Shown one piece after another: positions 42,812 through 55,613 of a DNA stretch of 64,000 bases. The number at the start of each line of letters is the position of its first letter. The first letter of the stretch is position 1. The notes beneath the pieces were generated by a model. It saw only the letters and a list, made by a program, of their open reading frames with translations. It made no database searches and had not been told where the DNA came from. The translations under genes were made by a program, and so were the position numbers. Source of the stretch: Asticcacaulis sp. EMRT-3 (GTDB taxonomy: Bacteria; Pseudomonadota; Alphaproteobacteria; Caulobacterales; Caulobacteraceae); NCBI RefSeq assembly GCF_030027245.1, contig NZ_JASERT010000001.1:2038501-2102500 (forward strand). Reading direction: 5' to 3'.

Positions 42812-43933
42812 ATGCAATTCACCATCGAACGCGGCGCTCTGCTCAAGGCCCTGGGCCACGTCCAGAACGTCGTTGAACGCCGCAACACGATCCCCATCCT
42901 GTCCAACGTCCTGTTGTCCGCCGAAGGCCATACGGTCGCCTTCTCGGCCACCGATCTCGATATGGAAATCGTCGATACCGCCGAAGCCATCGTCAACGTG
43001 CCGGGCCAGATCACCGCGCCTGCCCATACTCTCTATGAAATCGTTCGCAAACTGCCCGAAGGTGCCGATGTCGAGCTGAAATTCTCGGCGGGCGACGATC
43101 CGCGCCTGTCGGTTTCAGCCGGACGTTCGCGTTTCGCCCTGCCGGTGCTGCCCGCCGGCGATTTTCCGATTATGTCGAACGAAAACGACGGCGTCACCTT
43201 CGCCATCCTGCGCGATGATCTGAAACGCCTGATCGACAAGACGCGCTTTGCCGTCTCCACCGAGGAAACGCGCTATTATCTCAATGGCCTGTTTCTGCAT
43301 TCGTTGAGCGAAGACGGCTCCAACTACTTACGCGCTGTCGCCACCGATGGCCACCGCCTGGCGCTGGCCGAAATGCCCGCCCCCGAAGGCGCTTTAGGCG
43401 GCCCCGGCGTCATTATTCCGCGCAAGACGATTGATCAGGCCCGCCGCCTGCTGGATGACGGCACGGGCTATGTTGACCTGACCATTTCACCGGCCAAGAT
43501 TCGCTTCCAGTTCGGCGCGGCGTCGCTGACCTCGAAGATCATCGACGGCTCCTTCCCCGACTATGGCCGCGTCATCCCCAAGAATAATGACAAGGTGATG
43601 ACGGTCGATACCGGCGTTCTGGCCAAGGCGGTTGATCGCGTCTCGACCATTTCGGCGGAAAAATCGCGCTCGGTGAAGATGACGATCGAAGCGGGTCGCC
43701 TCACCCTGTCCGTGCGCAATATCGAAGCCGGTCAGGCCGTCGAAGAGGCCGAGATCGACTATGACAACGAGTCGCTCGATATTGGCTTCAATGCCCGCTA
43801 CATCCTCGATGTTATGGGCCAGATCGGCGGCGATACGGTCGAGCTGCGCTTCTCCGACGCCTCCTCGCCAACCCTGGTGCTCGATCCGGTCGATAATGGC
43901 GTGCAATATGTGCTGATGCCGTTAAGGGTGTAG
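42812..43933 (+). CDS. dnaN: DNA polymerase III sliding clamp (beta subunit)
   Basis: Forms the ring that tethers polymerase III to DNA. The 373 residues contain three clamp folds; the first begins MQFTIERGALLKALGHVQNVVERRNTIPIL, and the C-terminus ends VQYVLMPLRV, the hydrophobic partner-binding end. TDGHRLALAEM near 176 is conserved. It lies 113 bp from dnaA and upstream of recF. Confidence 0.96.
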   Translation: MQFTIERGALLKALGHVQNVVERRNTIPILSNVLLSAEGHTVAFSATDLDMEIVDTAEAIVNVPGQITAPAHTLYEIVRKLPEGADVELKFSAGDDPRLSVSAGRSRFALPVLPAGDFPIMSNENDGVTFAILRDDLKRLIDKTRFAVSTEETRYYLNGLFLHSLSEDGSNYLRAVATDGHRLALAEMPAPEGALGGPGVIIPRKTIDQARRLLDDGTGYVDLTISPAKIRFQFGAASLTSKIIDGSFPDYGRVIPKNNDKVMTVDTGVLAKAVDRVSTISAEKSRSVKMTIEAGRLTLSVRNIEAGQAVEEAEIDYDNESLDIGFNARYILDVMGQIGGDTVELRFSDASSPTLVLDPVDNGVQYVLMPLRV

Positions 43934-43958
43934 GAAAAGGCGCGATATGGGCAACCTT

Positions 43959-44144
43959 CACCCTCCTGCCCCGTTTACGGGGAAGGTGGATTTTTGGCCG
44001 GAGACATCCGGCCAAAAAGACGGAAGGGGCTATTGGCGCGGGACGCCGCCATCCGGCTTGAGCTACCTAAGAATTCCCCCTTCCGTCATCCGCCACGCAA
44101 GGCGCTGCGCCTGCCACCTTCCCCGTAAACGGGGCAGGAGGGTG
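43959..44144. mobile_element. MITE-like 186-bp element with 31-bp perfect terminal inverted repeats
   Basis: The ends CACCCTCCTGCCCCGTTTAC... and the reverse complement at 44114-44144 match for 31 bases without mismatch. Inside lies a further hairpin (TTTTTGGCCGGA...TCCGGCCAAAAA) and a CTTCCG/CGGAAG pair. No coding sequence. It has the form of a non-autonomous transposable element, though no target duplication was identified. Its right end supplies the recF ribosome binding site. Confidence 0.85.
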
Positions 44145-44149
44145 TTGTC

Positions 44150-47793
<3,644 letters not shown>

Positions 47794-47879
47794 ACTTGAG
47801 GGGAGACGCCTGCGTATCTATGTCTCAGGTCAGACTGTCATCCCCTGATGTGTCGGCTTTTCCATCCTGTGCATATTTT

Positions 47880-47908
47880 TTGACATATATGTCAATTTAT
47901 GCTAGATT
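47880..47908 (+). promoter_or_regulatory. Promoter with palindromic -35 region
   Basis: TTGACATATATGTCAA (47880-47895) is a perfect 16-bp palindrome whose first six bases form a consensus -35. With 17 bases spacing the -10 would be TAGATT (47903-47908). It is 37 bases upstream of a small gene with a very strong SD. A regulator bound to the palindrome would cover the -35 box. Confidence 0.6.
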
Positions 47909-47944
47909 AGCACCATCCTTTCCTCAAAAAAGGAGGTGGTTGTT

Positions 47945-48094
47945 ATGGCAAAGGATATACCCACACGTCCGGCGGAAAATGTCGAGCCTGAAAAAAGCGC
48001 GCCCGACCTGACCAACACCTGCGCGGTCACGTTTTACGCCGCCATCTGGCTGGTGGTGGCCGCTCTGGTCAGCCATATGTTCTGGCGGTATTAG
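47945..48094 (+). CDS. 49-residue single-helix membrane protein
   Basis: The frame starts at 47945 with AGGAGGTGG a few bases upstream, one of the strongest ribosome binding sites in the window. The first 25 residues are polar and charged (MAKDIPTRPAENVEPEKS) and the rest is one membrane helix with an aromatic end (AIWLVVAALVSHMFWRY). The form resembles small subunits of respiratory complexes, but no family is certain. The stop TAG is the first three bases of a CTAGAGC repeat, so the gene may have been truncated by, or fitted to, the element. Confidence 0.65.
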   Translation: MAKDIPTRPAENVEPEKSAPDLTNTCAVTFYAAIWLVVAALVSHMFWRY

Positions 48095-48206
48095 AGCGGT
48101 CTGCATTCTGATTGAATCGGTCAAAGGAATGCAACCCGCTCTACATTTTACGTTTTTCCGCATCTCGCATTCAATTTGTAAGTCAAATTAAACGCTCGTG
48201 GCTCTA
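48092..48206 (+). repeat. CTAGAGC-ended repeat, full copy 5
   Basis: From TAGAGCGGTCTGCATTC to GCTCTA in the same orientation as copy 1. It supplies the stop codon of the small membrane protein gene and lies ten bases from the purU stop. Confidence 0.92.
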
Positions 48207-48215
48207 GGCTTAGAC

Positions 48216-49094
48216 TTAGCTGAAAACGACCGTCTTGCCGCCATTGATGATGACGCGACGCTCGGCGTGCCAGGTGACGGCGCGTGCCAGTACGCGGGCC
48301 TCGATGTCCTGGCCGATCACCACCAGTTTTTCCGGCGTATGGCCGTGATGGACGCGCTGCACGTCCTGCTCGATGATCGGGCCTTCATCAAGATCAGATG
48401 TAACATAATGGGCGGTGGCGCCGATGATCTTCACGCCGCGCGCATGGGCCTGATGATAGGGCTTTGCACCCTTGAAGCTCGGCAGAAACGAATGGTGGAT
48501 ATTGATGCAGCGGCCTTCGAGGCGGCGCGCCAGATCATCGGACAGAATCTGCATATAGCGCGCCAGCACCACCAGATCGGCGCGGCTGTCCTCGATCACG
48601 CCCAATAGCGCGGCCTCCTGCGCGGCCTTATCGGCCTTATCCACCGGCAGATACACATAAGGGATGCCGTTCCATTCAACGAAGGAGCGCATATCCTCAT
48701 GGTTGGATACCACGCAGGCGATCTCGACCGGCAGCAGGCCCGATTGCCAGCGGTGCAGCAATTCATACAGGCAATGGCCAAATTTCGAGACGGCAATCAC
48801 CACGCGCGGCTTGATCGCCAGATTATGGATCGACCAGTCCATGCTGAAACGATGCGCAATCGGCTTGAAACCGTCGCGCAGGGTGTCCATCGGCGGCATT
48901 TTCGGCCCCGCCTGCTTGAAGACCACGCGCACATAGAACATGTCACCGTCCGCATCATTGAACTGATGCGACTCGACGATCGAAATATCATTGTCGTTGA
49001 GATAGCCCGATACCGCCGCCACAATGCCGCGCGTATCGGGGCATTTGATGATCAGGACGTGATGGGCAGGATCGAAGGCGGATGTGTCGAGCAT
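48216..49094 (-). CDS. purU: Formyltetrahydrofolate deformylase
   Basis: Hydrolyses 10-formyl-THF to THF and formate, balancing one-carbon pools. The 292 residues hold an N-terminal ACT domain (HVLIIKCPDTRGIVAAVSGYLND) and a C-terminal formyltransferase fold with NIHHSFLPSFKGAKPYHQA and the catalytic region GATAHYVTSDLDEGPII. The ATG at 49094 fits the conserved N-terminus better than one nine codons upstream. It follows the infB terminator, so it is a separate transcript. Confidence 0.93.
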   Translation of the reverse strand: MLDTSAFDPAHHVLIIKCPDTRGIVAAVSGYLNDNDISIVESHQFNDADGDMFYVRVVFKQAGPKMPPMDTLRDGFKPIAHRFSMDWSIHNLAIKPRVVIAVSKFGHCLYELLHRWQSGLLPVEIACVVSNHEDMRSFVEWNGIPYVYLPVDKADKAAQEAALLGVIEDSRADLVVLARYMQILSDDLARRLEGRCINIHHSFLPSFKGAKPYHQAHARGVKIIGATAHYVTSDLDEGPIIEQDVQRVHHGHTPEKLVVIGQDIEARVLARAVTWHAERRVIINGGKTVVFS

Positions 49095-49144
49095 GGTGCG
49101 CTTATAGCAGAAACGTCTCAAGAAAACATAAAGTTACCGCGCAA

Positions 49145-49174
49145 GAAAAGGTGTGGGTTTAAAGCCCCCACACC
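49145..49174 (-). terminator. Intrinsic terminator of the infB operon
   Basis: On the minus strand GGTGTGGG pairs with CCCACACC, followed by TTTTCTTG. It begins 15 bases after the infB stop. Confidence 0.8.
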
Positions 49175-49188
49175 CATACCCGTCGATA

Positions 49189-52100
49189 CTAAAGCGTGCG
49201 CTTGATCTCTTCGACCGTGAAGCATTCGATGAAATCGCCCGCTTTGAGATCCTGGAAGCCATTGAAAGCCATGCCGCACTCCTGTCCGACAACCACTTCA
49301 TTGACCTCGTCCTTGAAGCGCTTGAGCGTTGAAAGCACACCCATTTCCTGAATGACCACGTCATTGCGCAGGATACGGATGCGCGCGCCCTTCTGGACAC
49401 GGCCTTCGGTGACGCGACAACCAGCGACGCGACCGACCTTGGAAATGTCGAAAACTTCGAGGATTTCGGCATTGCCGAGGAAGGTTTCGCGCTGGATCGG
49501 CGACAACAGACCCGACATGACGCCCTTAATATCGTCGATCAGGTCGTAAATGATCGCGTAATAGCGGATTTCCACGCCTTCGCGTTCAGCCAGATCGCGC
49601 GCCTGCTTACCGGCCCGCACATTGAAGCCGATGATCGGCGCGTTCGAGCCCTTGGCCAGTTGCACGTCCGACTCGGTGATGGCCCCGGCACCCGAATGGA
49701 TGACGCGGGTGCGCACCTCATCGGTGCCCAGCTTGTCGAGCGAGCCGACAATCGCTTCGGCAGACCCCTGAACATCGGCCTTGATGATCAGTTGCACTTC
49801 CTTGGCCTTATTGGCCGCCAGTTTCGACATCATGTCGCTGAGCGACACGGCCCCGACCGGTGCCAACGTCTTTTCACGGCGCACACGCTCACGATATTCG
49901 GTGATTTCGCGGGCGCGCGCTTCGTTTTCCACCACGGCCAGAGCTTCGCCCGGATCGGGCGCGGCATTGAGGCCAAGGATTTCCACCGGCATGGAGGGGC
50001 CGGCTTCGGCAAGCTGTTCGTCACGCTCATTGATCAGGGCGCGCACACGGCCAAAAGCCGCACCCGCCACGACAATATCGCCGCGCTTCAAGGTGCCGCG
50101 CTTGACCAGAACCGTCGCCACCGGGCCACGGCCCTTGTCGAGCTTGGCTTCGATCACCACGCCTTCGGCGGTGCGGTCGGGATTGGCGCGCAGATCGAGC
50201 ACTTCGGCCTGCAACAGAACAGCCTCGGTGAGCTGATCAAGGCCCTGGCCGGTCTTGGCCGAAACCTCAACAACCTGCGTGTCGCCGCCTAAGCTTTCCA
50301 CCACGATTTCGTGCTGGAGCAGCTCATTGATGATGTTCTGCGGCTTGGCGCCGGGCTTGTCGATCTTGTTGATCGCCACGATGATCGGCGTACCCGCCGC
50401 GCGTGCGTGGTTGATGGCCTCAATGGTCTGCGGCATGACGCCGTCATCGGCGGCCACGACCAGAATCACCAGATCGGTGACATTGGCACCGCGCGCCCGC
50501 ATCGACGAGAAGGCGGCGTGGCCCGGCGTATCGAGGAAGGTGATGCGCTCACCCGTGGCCAGCCGCACCTGATAGGCGCCGATATGCTGGGTGATGCCAC
50601 CGGCTTCGCCACCCGCCGTATCGGTTTTGCGCAGAGCATCGAGCAAGGAGGTCTTGCCGTGGTCAACGTGACCCATCACGGCCACGACCGGCGAACGCGG
50701 CAGCGTATTTTCGCCGTGATCGTCGGACGAAATAAAGCCCTCCATCACGTCCGATTCCGACACGCGGCGCACGGTATGGCCGAATTCCGAAGCCACCAGT
50801 TCGGCGGTGTCGGTATCGATCACGTCATTGATCTTGAGCATCACGCCCTGCTTCATCAGCAGCTTGATAATATCAACGGCGCGCACGGCCATCCGGTTCG
50901 ACAGTTCCTGAACCGTGATGACATCGGGGATGATGACTTCGCGCGAAACACGCGCCTGTTCGACCTGATGGCCCTTGCGCTTTTCGCGTTCACGTTCGCG
51001 GGCGCGGCGCACCGAGGCCAGCGAGCGCATCCGGTCGGCGGCGCCCTCATCATCGCCCACCACGGCTTGCAGGGTCAGGCGGCCTTCGCGGCGCTTGGGC
51101 TCGCCGCGCGTTTGCGACACGGCCTTGACCGGCGCACCGGCCTTGCCGCGCTTGACGCCGCGATCATCGTCATCGCCCGCCTTGCGGACATCGGTGGCCT
51201 TGTTGAGGCCGGTAGCCCCGCGCGAAGAACGGATGCGGTCCACTTCCGGCGTGGCCGGTGCATTGGCGGCGACACCCACGCCGGGACGCGACGGGCGCGG
51301 CGAATTGGCGCTATAGCGCACGGTTTCACCGGCGCGCGGCGCATTGGCATCACGAGGCGGGCGCGGCGGCGCATTGGGGTCACGCGGGCCACGGTCGGTT
51401 CGGGACGCATCTCTGGGCGCATCGCGGTTAAAGGCCTGACGCGGCGCATTGGGATCGCGCGGACCACGATCTGGGCCGCGATCGGTTCTGGGTGCATCTC
51501 GGTTAAACGCCGGACGATCACCTTGCGGGCGATCCGACGATGGCCGGTCGGTTTGCGGGCGCTCAGCCTGCGGGCGTTCGCCTTGAGAACGGTCAGGGCG
51601 CTGATCATGACGCGGCGCACGTTCGTTACGGAAGGCAGGGGCTGCCGGGCGCTCGACACGCGGCGCACGCACCGGCGCAGGACGTGCCTCGGCGGCGGGC
51701 GCGGGTGTTTCCGCAGCCGTCACTTTCGTTTCAGGGGCCTTCACTTCAGGCGCGGCGGCGGGCGCTGGCGGCGCTTCGGCTGCCGGAGCTGCCGGTTCAG
51801 CGGGGCGCGACTGAGCGGCGGCAGCGGACTGGGCGGCGGCAGCCTTGGCGGCGGCGGCGCGCGCCTCGGCGTCACGGCGCTGCTGTTCGACAAGCGCAGC
51901 CTGAATGGCGCGCTGGCGGGCGTCCTGTTCTTCCTGGCGCAGACCCGAACCACCACCACGCGGGGCGGAAGCGTTCTGGCTGGGGCGCGGCGTTTGCTGC
52001 GGACGGGCGAGGTTGAGATCGACCGAAGGGCGCACATGGCCGGGCGCACCGGCAGGCGGCGTGCCGACGCGGCGTTTGGTTTCCACCACCACGGTCTTGG

Positions 52101-52245
52101 AACGGCCGTGGCTGAAGCTCTGTTTGACCGTGCCGCTGGCGACATTCCCGCCGGCGCGCGGCTTGAGGGTCAGGGGCGCGCGTTCATTGCGGGAACCATC
52201 ATTGCGGTTCTGGTCGTTGGTCTTGTCGTCTGTGGCGTCGCTCAT
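49189..52245 (-). CDS. infB: Translation initiation factor IF-2
   Basis: A GTPase that brings initiator tRNA to the 30S subunit. Of 1018 residues, the first 320 are low complexity: an Ala-rich coiled stretch (110-190) and an Arg/Asp/Pro-rich part with repeated RDPNAP and FNRDAPR units (240-300). The IF2-N domain follows, then the G domain with GHVDHGKT at 525-532, DTPGHAAF and NKID, and the C-terminal fMet-tRNA-binding domains. The N-terminal extension is longer than in E. coli (890 residues). It is last in the rimP-nusA-ylxR-infB operon; rbfA and truB, which often follow, are absent. Confidence 0.96.
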   Translation of the reverse strand: MSDATDDKTNDQNRNDGSRNERAPLTLKPRAGGNVASGTVKQSFSHGRSKTVVVETKRRVGTPPAGAPGHVRPSVDLNLARPQQTPRPSQNASAPRGGGSGLRQEEQDARQRAIQAALVEQQRRDAEARAAAAKAAAAQSAAAAQSRPAEPAAPAAEAPPAPAAAPEVKAPETKVTAAETPAPAAEARPAPVRAPRVERPAAPAFRNERAPRHDQRPDRSQGERPQAERPQTDRPSSDRPQGDRPAFNRDAPRTDRGPDRGPRDPNAPRQAFNRDAPRDASRTDRGPRDPNAPPRPPRDANAPRAGETVRYSANSPRPSRPGVGVAANAPATPEVDRIRSSRGATGLNKATDVRKAGDDDDRGVKRGKAGAPVKAVSQTRGEPKRREGRLTLQAVVGDDEGAADRMRSLASVRRAREREREKRKGHQVEQARVSREVIIPDVITVQELSNRMAVRAVDIIKLLMKQGVMLKINDVIDTDTAELVASEFGHTVRRVSESDVMEGFISSDDHGENTLPRSPVVAVMGHVDHGKTSLLDALRKTDTAGGEAGGITQHIGAYQVRLATGERITFLDTPGHAAFSSMRARGANVTDLVILVVAADDGVMPQTIEAINHARAAGTPIIVAINKIDKPGAKPQNIINELLQHEIVVESLGGDTQVVEVSAKTGQGLDQLTEAVLLQAEVLDLRANPDRTAEGVVIEAKLDKGRGPVATVLVKRGTLKRGDIVVAGAAFGRVRALINERDEQLAEAGPSMPVEILGLNAAPDPGEALAVVENEARAREITEYRERVRREKTLAPVGAVSLSDMMSKLAANKAKEVQLIIKADVQGSAEAIVGSLDKLGTDEVRTRVIHSGAGAITESDVQLAKGSNAPIIGFNVRAGKQARDLAEREGVEIRYYAIIYDLIDDIKGVMSGLLSPIQRETFLGNAEILEVFDISKVGRVAGCRVTEGRVQKGARIRILRNDVVIQEMGVLSTLKRFKDEVNEVVVGQECGMAFNGFQDLKAGDFIECFTVEEIKRTL

Positions 52246-52420
52246 CCGGCTTGCTTACTAACCCTTGCGAGGCCGATCCCGTGATCCGCCTCTGTTGTAA
52301 AATAGGTGCCGATGCACAAGGTTTTTCAGACCCTTGCGATAGGCATTCGAAATTCGATCCGCGCTGTGCGGACCATCACCGTGACCTCAGAACGTCAAGG
52401 TGTGGAAGACATCCATCCCG

Positions 52421-53182
52421 TCACGGCTCTGACTCCCGGCCCCGGCCCGGCAATCCGCCCTGCGGCGCCCCGCTCAGTGCCCAGCCCGGAGGCGTCAGAG
52501 GCATAAAACCGGACAAACGCTGCATTTCCATAGACCAACGCTGCACGCGCCGCCCCGAAAGCATGGCTGCGTGTATGGCATTTTCCTGCCCCAAAGCCAA
52601 ACTTAATTCCGCATTGCCGAAGCATCCGCACAGCTTTGGTGGCGAAACCTGCGCCGCCATCGCCGTCAGCAGGCGCTTGCGGCCATCCTCGGCGCTGTCA
52701 CTGGCTTCGATCAGCCAGGCGCAGCGGCCCGATTTGACCGTCGCCAGCACTTTTTCAAAGCCATTGACGATCTGGCCTTCGCGGCGCGCCAGCCCCAGAA
52801 GATCGAGGCAGCGGCGGCGCAAGAGATCCTGCACCAGAGGGATCAGTTCGGGCGCGACCTTGACCTGACGGCGGGCCGCCCGGCTAAATATGTTCTTTTT
52901 GATCGCGATTTCAAGGCTTGTGCGTTCGCAAGCCACCCATAAACCGCGTCCCGGCAGCTTATGGGCGATGTCGGGCGTCAACAGGCCCTCCGGCGACACG
53001 ACGAAACGGATCAGTCCTTCGGCATCAACCGAGCGACCACTGGCCAGATCACGACGCAGGATCAGCCGCCCGCGATGGTCTTCGGGCACAACCTCAACCC
53101 CCGTCGCCTCATCGGCAACGGGTTCGTACTCAGCCGTCTTCAGAGACGCGGGCTCATTGTTCGAGTTCGGCGACGTCATCAT
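52421..53182 (-). CDS. YlxR/DUF448 RNA-binding protein with L7Ae-like domain
   Basis: A 253-residue protein of the nusA-infB operon. The DUF448 part (about 30-115) has the hallmark PGRGLWVACERTSLEIAIKKNIFSRAA around the GRG loop. A second domain (about 118-200) with LDLLGLARREGQIVNGFEKV resembles L7Ae-like RNA-binding proteins. The start at 53182 has AGGAGG nine bases upstream inside the end of nusA, so the two genes overlap by 29 bases. A 175-bp spacer precedes infB. Confidence 0.88.
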   Translation of the reverse strand: MMTSPNSNNEPASLKTAEYEPVADEATGVEVVPEDHRGRLILRRDLASGRSVDAEGLIRFVVSPEGLLTPDIAHKLPGRGLWVACERTSLEIAIKKNIFSRAARRQVKVAPELIPLVQDLLRRRCLDLLGLARREGQIVNGFEKVLATVKSGRCAWLIEASDSAEDGRKRLLTAMAAQVSPPKLCGCFGNAELSLALGQENAIHAAMLSGRRVQRWSMEMQRLSGFMPLTPPGWALSGAPQGGLPGRGRESEP

Positions 53183-54800
53183 GCGTCTCGCCCTCCTCGT
53201 CATAATTCGTATCGTCTTCCGCTTCAGCTTCCACGTCCGGGGCTTCGATCCAGCCCGCTGTGATGCGCGCATTGAGGATCAGGGCCTCGGCGTCGGGCAC
53301 GGCCAGATTGAAGCTTTCCAGCGCGCCGGGAACGCGAACACGTTCGCCATTCTTGTGTTCGAAACCGCCGCGCAGTTCGTCGGTGGCCAGATCGGCCAGA
53401 TCCTCGACCGTCTTGACACCGGCCTCGCCCAGCGCCACCGCCATCGGCAGGGTGATGCCCGGCACGGCCAGAACACCGTCCTCGACGCCCAGTTCGCGGC
53501 GTTTGGCGTCCTGTTCGGCGGCTTCGCGTTCCAGGAAATCACGGGCGCGCGCCTGCAATTCGAGAGCCGTCTCTTCGTCAAAGCCCTCGATGGCGGCGAT
53601 TTCGTTGTCATCGACATAGGCCAGGTCTTCGACCGTCGAGAAACCTTCGGTGACCAGAAGCTGGGCGATGACCTCATCGACATCGAGCGCTTCCTGGAAC
53701 AGGGTGGTGCGCTCGGCGAATTCCTTCTGACGGCGTTCCGAATCCTGAGACTCGGTGATGATATCGACCTGCCAGCCGGTCAGTTGCGAGGCGAGGCGGA
53801 CATTCTGGCCACGACGGCCGATAGCCAGCGACAATTGCTCATCAGGCACCACCACCTCGACGCGGTCTTCTTCTTCGTCGAGCACCACTTTCGAGACTTC
53901 GGCCGGAGCGAGCGCATTGACGATGAAGGTAGCCTCGTCCGGCGACCACTGGATGATGTCGATCTTTTCGCCCTGCATTTCGGCGACGACCGCCTGAACG
54001 CGCGAACCGCGCATACCGACGCAGGCCCCGACCGGATCGATCGAATTGTCATTGGACAGCACGGCCATCTTGGCGCGCGAACCGGGATCGCGGGCCACCG
54101 ATTTGATCTCGATCACGCCGTCATAGATTTCCGGTACTTCCTGCGCGAACAGCTTGGCCATGAAGCCGCCGTGGGCGCGCGACAGCATGATTTGCGGCCC
54201 CTTGGTTTCGCGGCGCACATCATAGATATAGGCGCGGATGCGGTCATTGACCTGAAAGGCTTCGCGCGGGATCGACTGGTCGCGGCGCATAATGCCTTCG
54301 CCCTTGCCGAGATCGACAATCACATTGCCATATTCGACGCGGCGCACCGTGCCGTTGACGATGTCACCGACGCGATCCTTATATTCGTCATACTGATGCT
54401 CGCGCTCGGCTTCGCGCACCTTGTGCGTGACAACCTGGCGGGCCATCTGGGTCTGGACGCGGCCCAGTTCGAACGGCGGCAGGGTTTCCGAATATTCCTT
54501 GCCGACAAAGGCCTCCTTGTCGGTGGACAGCGCGTCGGTCAGGGTGCGCTGGGCGTATTCGTTTTCGAGCAGTTCGTCCTCGACCACGGTGATGACGCGG
54601 GTAATGGCCATTTCGCCGGTGCGCGGGTCGATAAAGACGCGGATGTCGTGGTCAGCGCCATAACGCGAACGCGCCGCCTTCTGGATCGCTTCCTCGATGG
54701 AGGCGATGACGACCGACTTATCAATCGACTTTTCACGCGCCACGGCTTCGGCAATCTGAAGCAGTTCCTGACGGTTGGCGCTGATACCGGTAAAGCTCAT
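53154..54800 (-). CDS. nusA: Transcription termination/antitermination protein NusA
   Basis: Binds RNA polymerase and nascent RNA, increasing pausing and termination or acting in antitermination. The 548 residues include the N-terminal polymerase-binding domain, the S1 domain (about 135-200), two KH domains ([22 protein letters not shown] region, here [20 protein letters not shown], and [21 protein letters not shown]) and a C-terminal region with helix-hairpin-helix motifs. It ends in an acidic tail. Three bases separate it from rimP upstream. Confidence 0.96.
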   Translation of the reverse strand: MSFTGISANRQELLQIAEAVAREKSIDKSVVIASIEEAIQKAARSRYGADHDIRVFIDPRTGEMAITRVITVVEDELLENEYAQRTLTDALSTDKEAFVGKEYSETLPPFELGRVQTQMARQVVTHKVREAEREHQYDEYKDRVGDIVNGTVRRVEYGNVIVDLGKGEGIMRRDQSIPREAFQVNDRIRAYIYDVRRETKGPQIMLSRAHGGFMAKLFAQEVPEIYDGVIEIKSVARDPGSRAKMAVLSNDNSIDPVGACVGMRGSRVQAVVAEMQGEKIDIIQWSPDEATFIVNALAPAEVSKVVLDEEEDRVEVVVPDEQLSLAIGRRGQNVRLASQLTGWQVDIITESQDSERRQKEFAERTTLFQEALDVDEVIAQLLVTEGFSTVEDLAYVDDNEIAAIEGFDEETALELQARARDFLEREAAEQDAKRRELGVEDGVLAVPGITLPMAVALGEAGVKTVEDLADLATDELRGGFEHKNGERVRVPGALESFNLAVPDAEALILNARITAGWIEAPDVEAEAEDDTNYDEEGETHDDVAELEQ

Positions 54801-54803
54801 GGC

Positions 54804-55433
54804 TTAATCCTTTTCTTCTTCGTCGTCATATTCGTCGTTATCGGCGACGAGATCTTCATGGTCTTCGGCGTCTTCGTCATCGAAGCCGTCCGTTACATCG
54901 TCGTCTTCGCCGCGCGCCGCTCTGGCTTCAGCGCCGCGCTTCATCAGGGCGTCGGTCAGCACCAGCTTGGCCTCGACCACCCAGGCAAACGGGATGAGCG
55001 CCGTCTCGGCCTCGCCTTCCAGGTCGATGGCGATATGGTCATCTTCCGTACCGGCCACAATGCCGCGAAAACGCTTGCGCCCCTCGGCCAGACGATCCAG
55101 CTCGATGCGCGCCTCCAAGCCTTCGTAGGTGTCGAAATCCTTCAGGCGCGTCAGGGGCCGGTCGATACCGGGCGATGACACCTCCAGCACGAATTCGCCG
55201 GGGATCGGGTCAATTTCGTCGATCATGGCCGAGACGGCGCGCGACAGGCGCGCACATTCGGCCACGCCAATATCGCCGTCGGTCTTGCGCTCGGCCATGA
55301 TTTGCAGGCGGCGCACCCCGTCCGGACGGCTGGAACCCATCAGGCGTATGCGCACAATATCAAGCCCCTGCTCTTCGGCCAGAGGGTCGAACAGCTCAAT
55401 CAGCTTGCGGTCTTCTGCGGTCTTGGCGCGCAT
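54804..55433 (-). CDS. rimP: Ribosome maturation factor RimP
   Basis: Needed for 30S subunit maturation. The protein has 209 residues. The core (about 1-170) shows LGLDIVRI-like [27 protein letters not shown] and the C-terminal barrel. A strongly acidic tail of about 36 residues ([19 protein letters not shown] and on) is not part of the usual 150-170-residue protein. It is the first gene of the operon; a terminator-like hairpin lies 22 bases upstream of its start. Confidence 0.93.
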   Translation of the reverse strand: MRAKTAEDRKLIELFDPLAEEQGLDIVRIRLMGSSRPDGVRRLQIMAERKTDGDIGVAECARLSRAVSAMIDEIDPIPGEFVLEVSSPGIDRPLTRLKDFDTYEGLEARIELDRLAEGRKRFRGIVAGTEDDHIAIDLEGEAETALIPFAWVVEAKLVLTDALMKRGAEARAARGEDDDVTDGFDDEDAEDHEDLVADNDEYDDEEEKD

Positions 55434-55452
55434 CGAATCCTTGATTCAGATA

Positions 55453-55477
55453 ATAAAAAAAGCGGCGAGCCGCTTAA
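55453..55477 (-). terminator. Terminator-like hairpin in the rimP-nusA-infB leader
   Basis: On the minus strand AAGCGGC-TC-GCCGCTT runs into TTTTTATTATC, a compact intrinsic terminator shape, ending about 20 bases before the rimP start. There is no minus-strand gene upstream of it that needs termination (cimA is on the other strand), so it may act as an attenuator of the operon. Confidence 0.65.
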
Positions 55478-55613
55478 GGCCGCCGCCGAAGCCCAGCGGC
55501 TATCGACAATGTTGCCCCCTTTATAGGCGTGAATGCCACGCTTGCCAAGCGCATTTTCAAGCACGCGCGCCGGATTCCGGTTGCCGGGGGCGTGGCTGCG
55601 TTATAGATGGATC

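Noticed and set aside
50311..52284. 657-residue plus-strand frame opposite infB
   Set aside because: The antisense of a well-identified gene with GC-rich third positions; composition is dominated by His, Arg and Gly, as is common in such shadows.
52890..55178. 762-residue plus-strand frame opposite ylxR, nusA and rimP
   Set aside because: Runs antisense across three conserved genes; no domain recognised.
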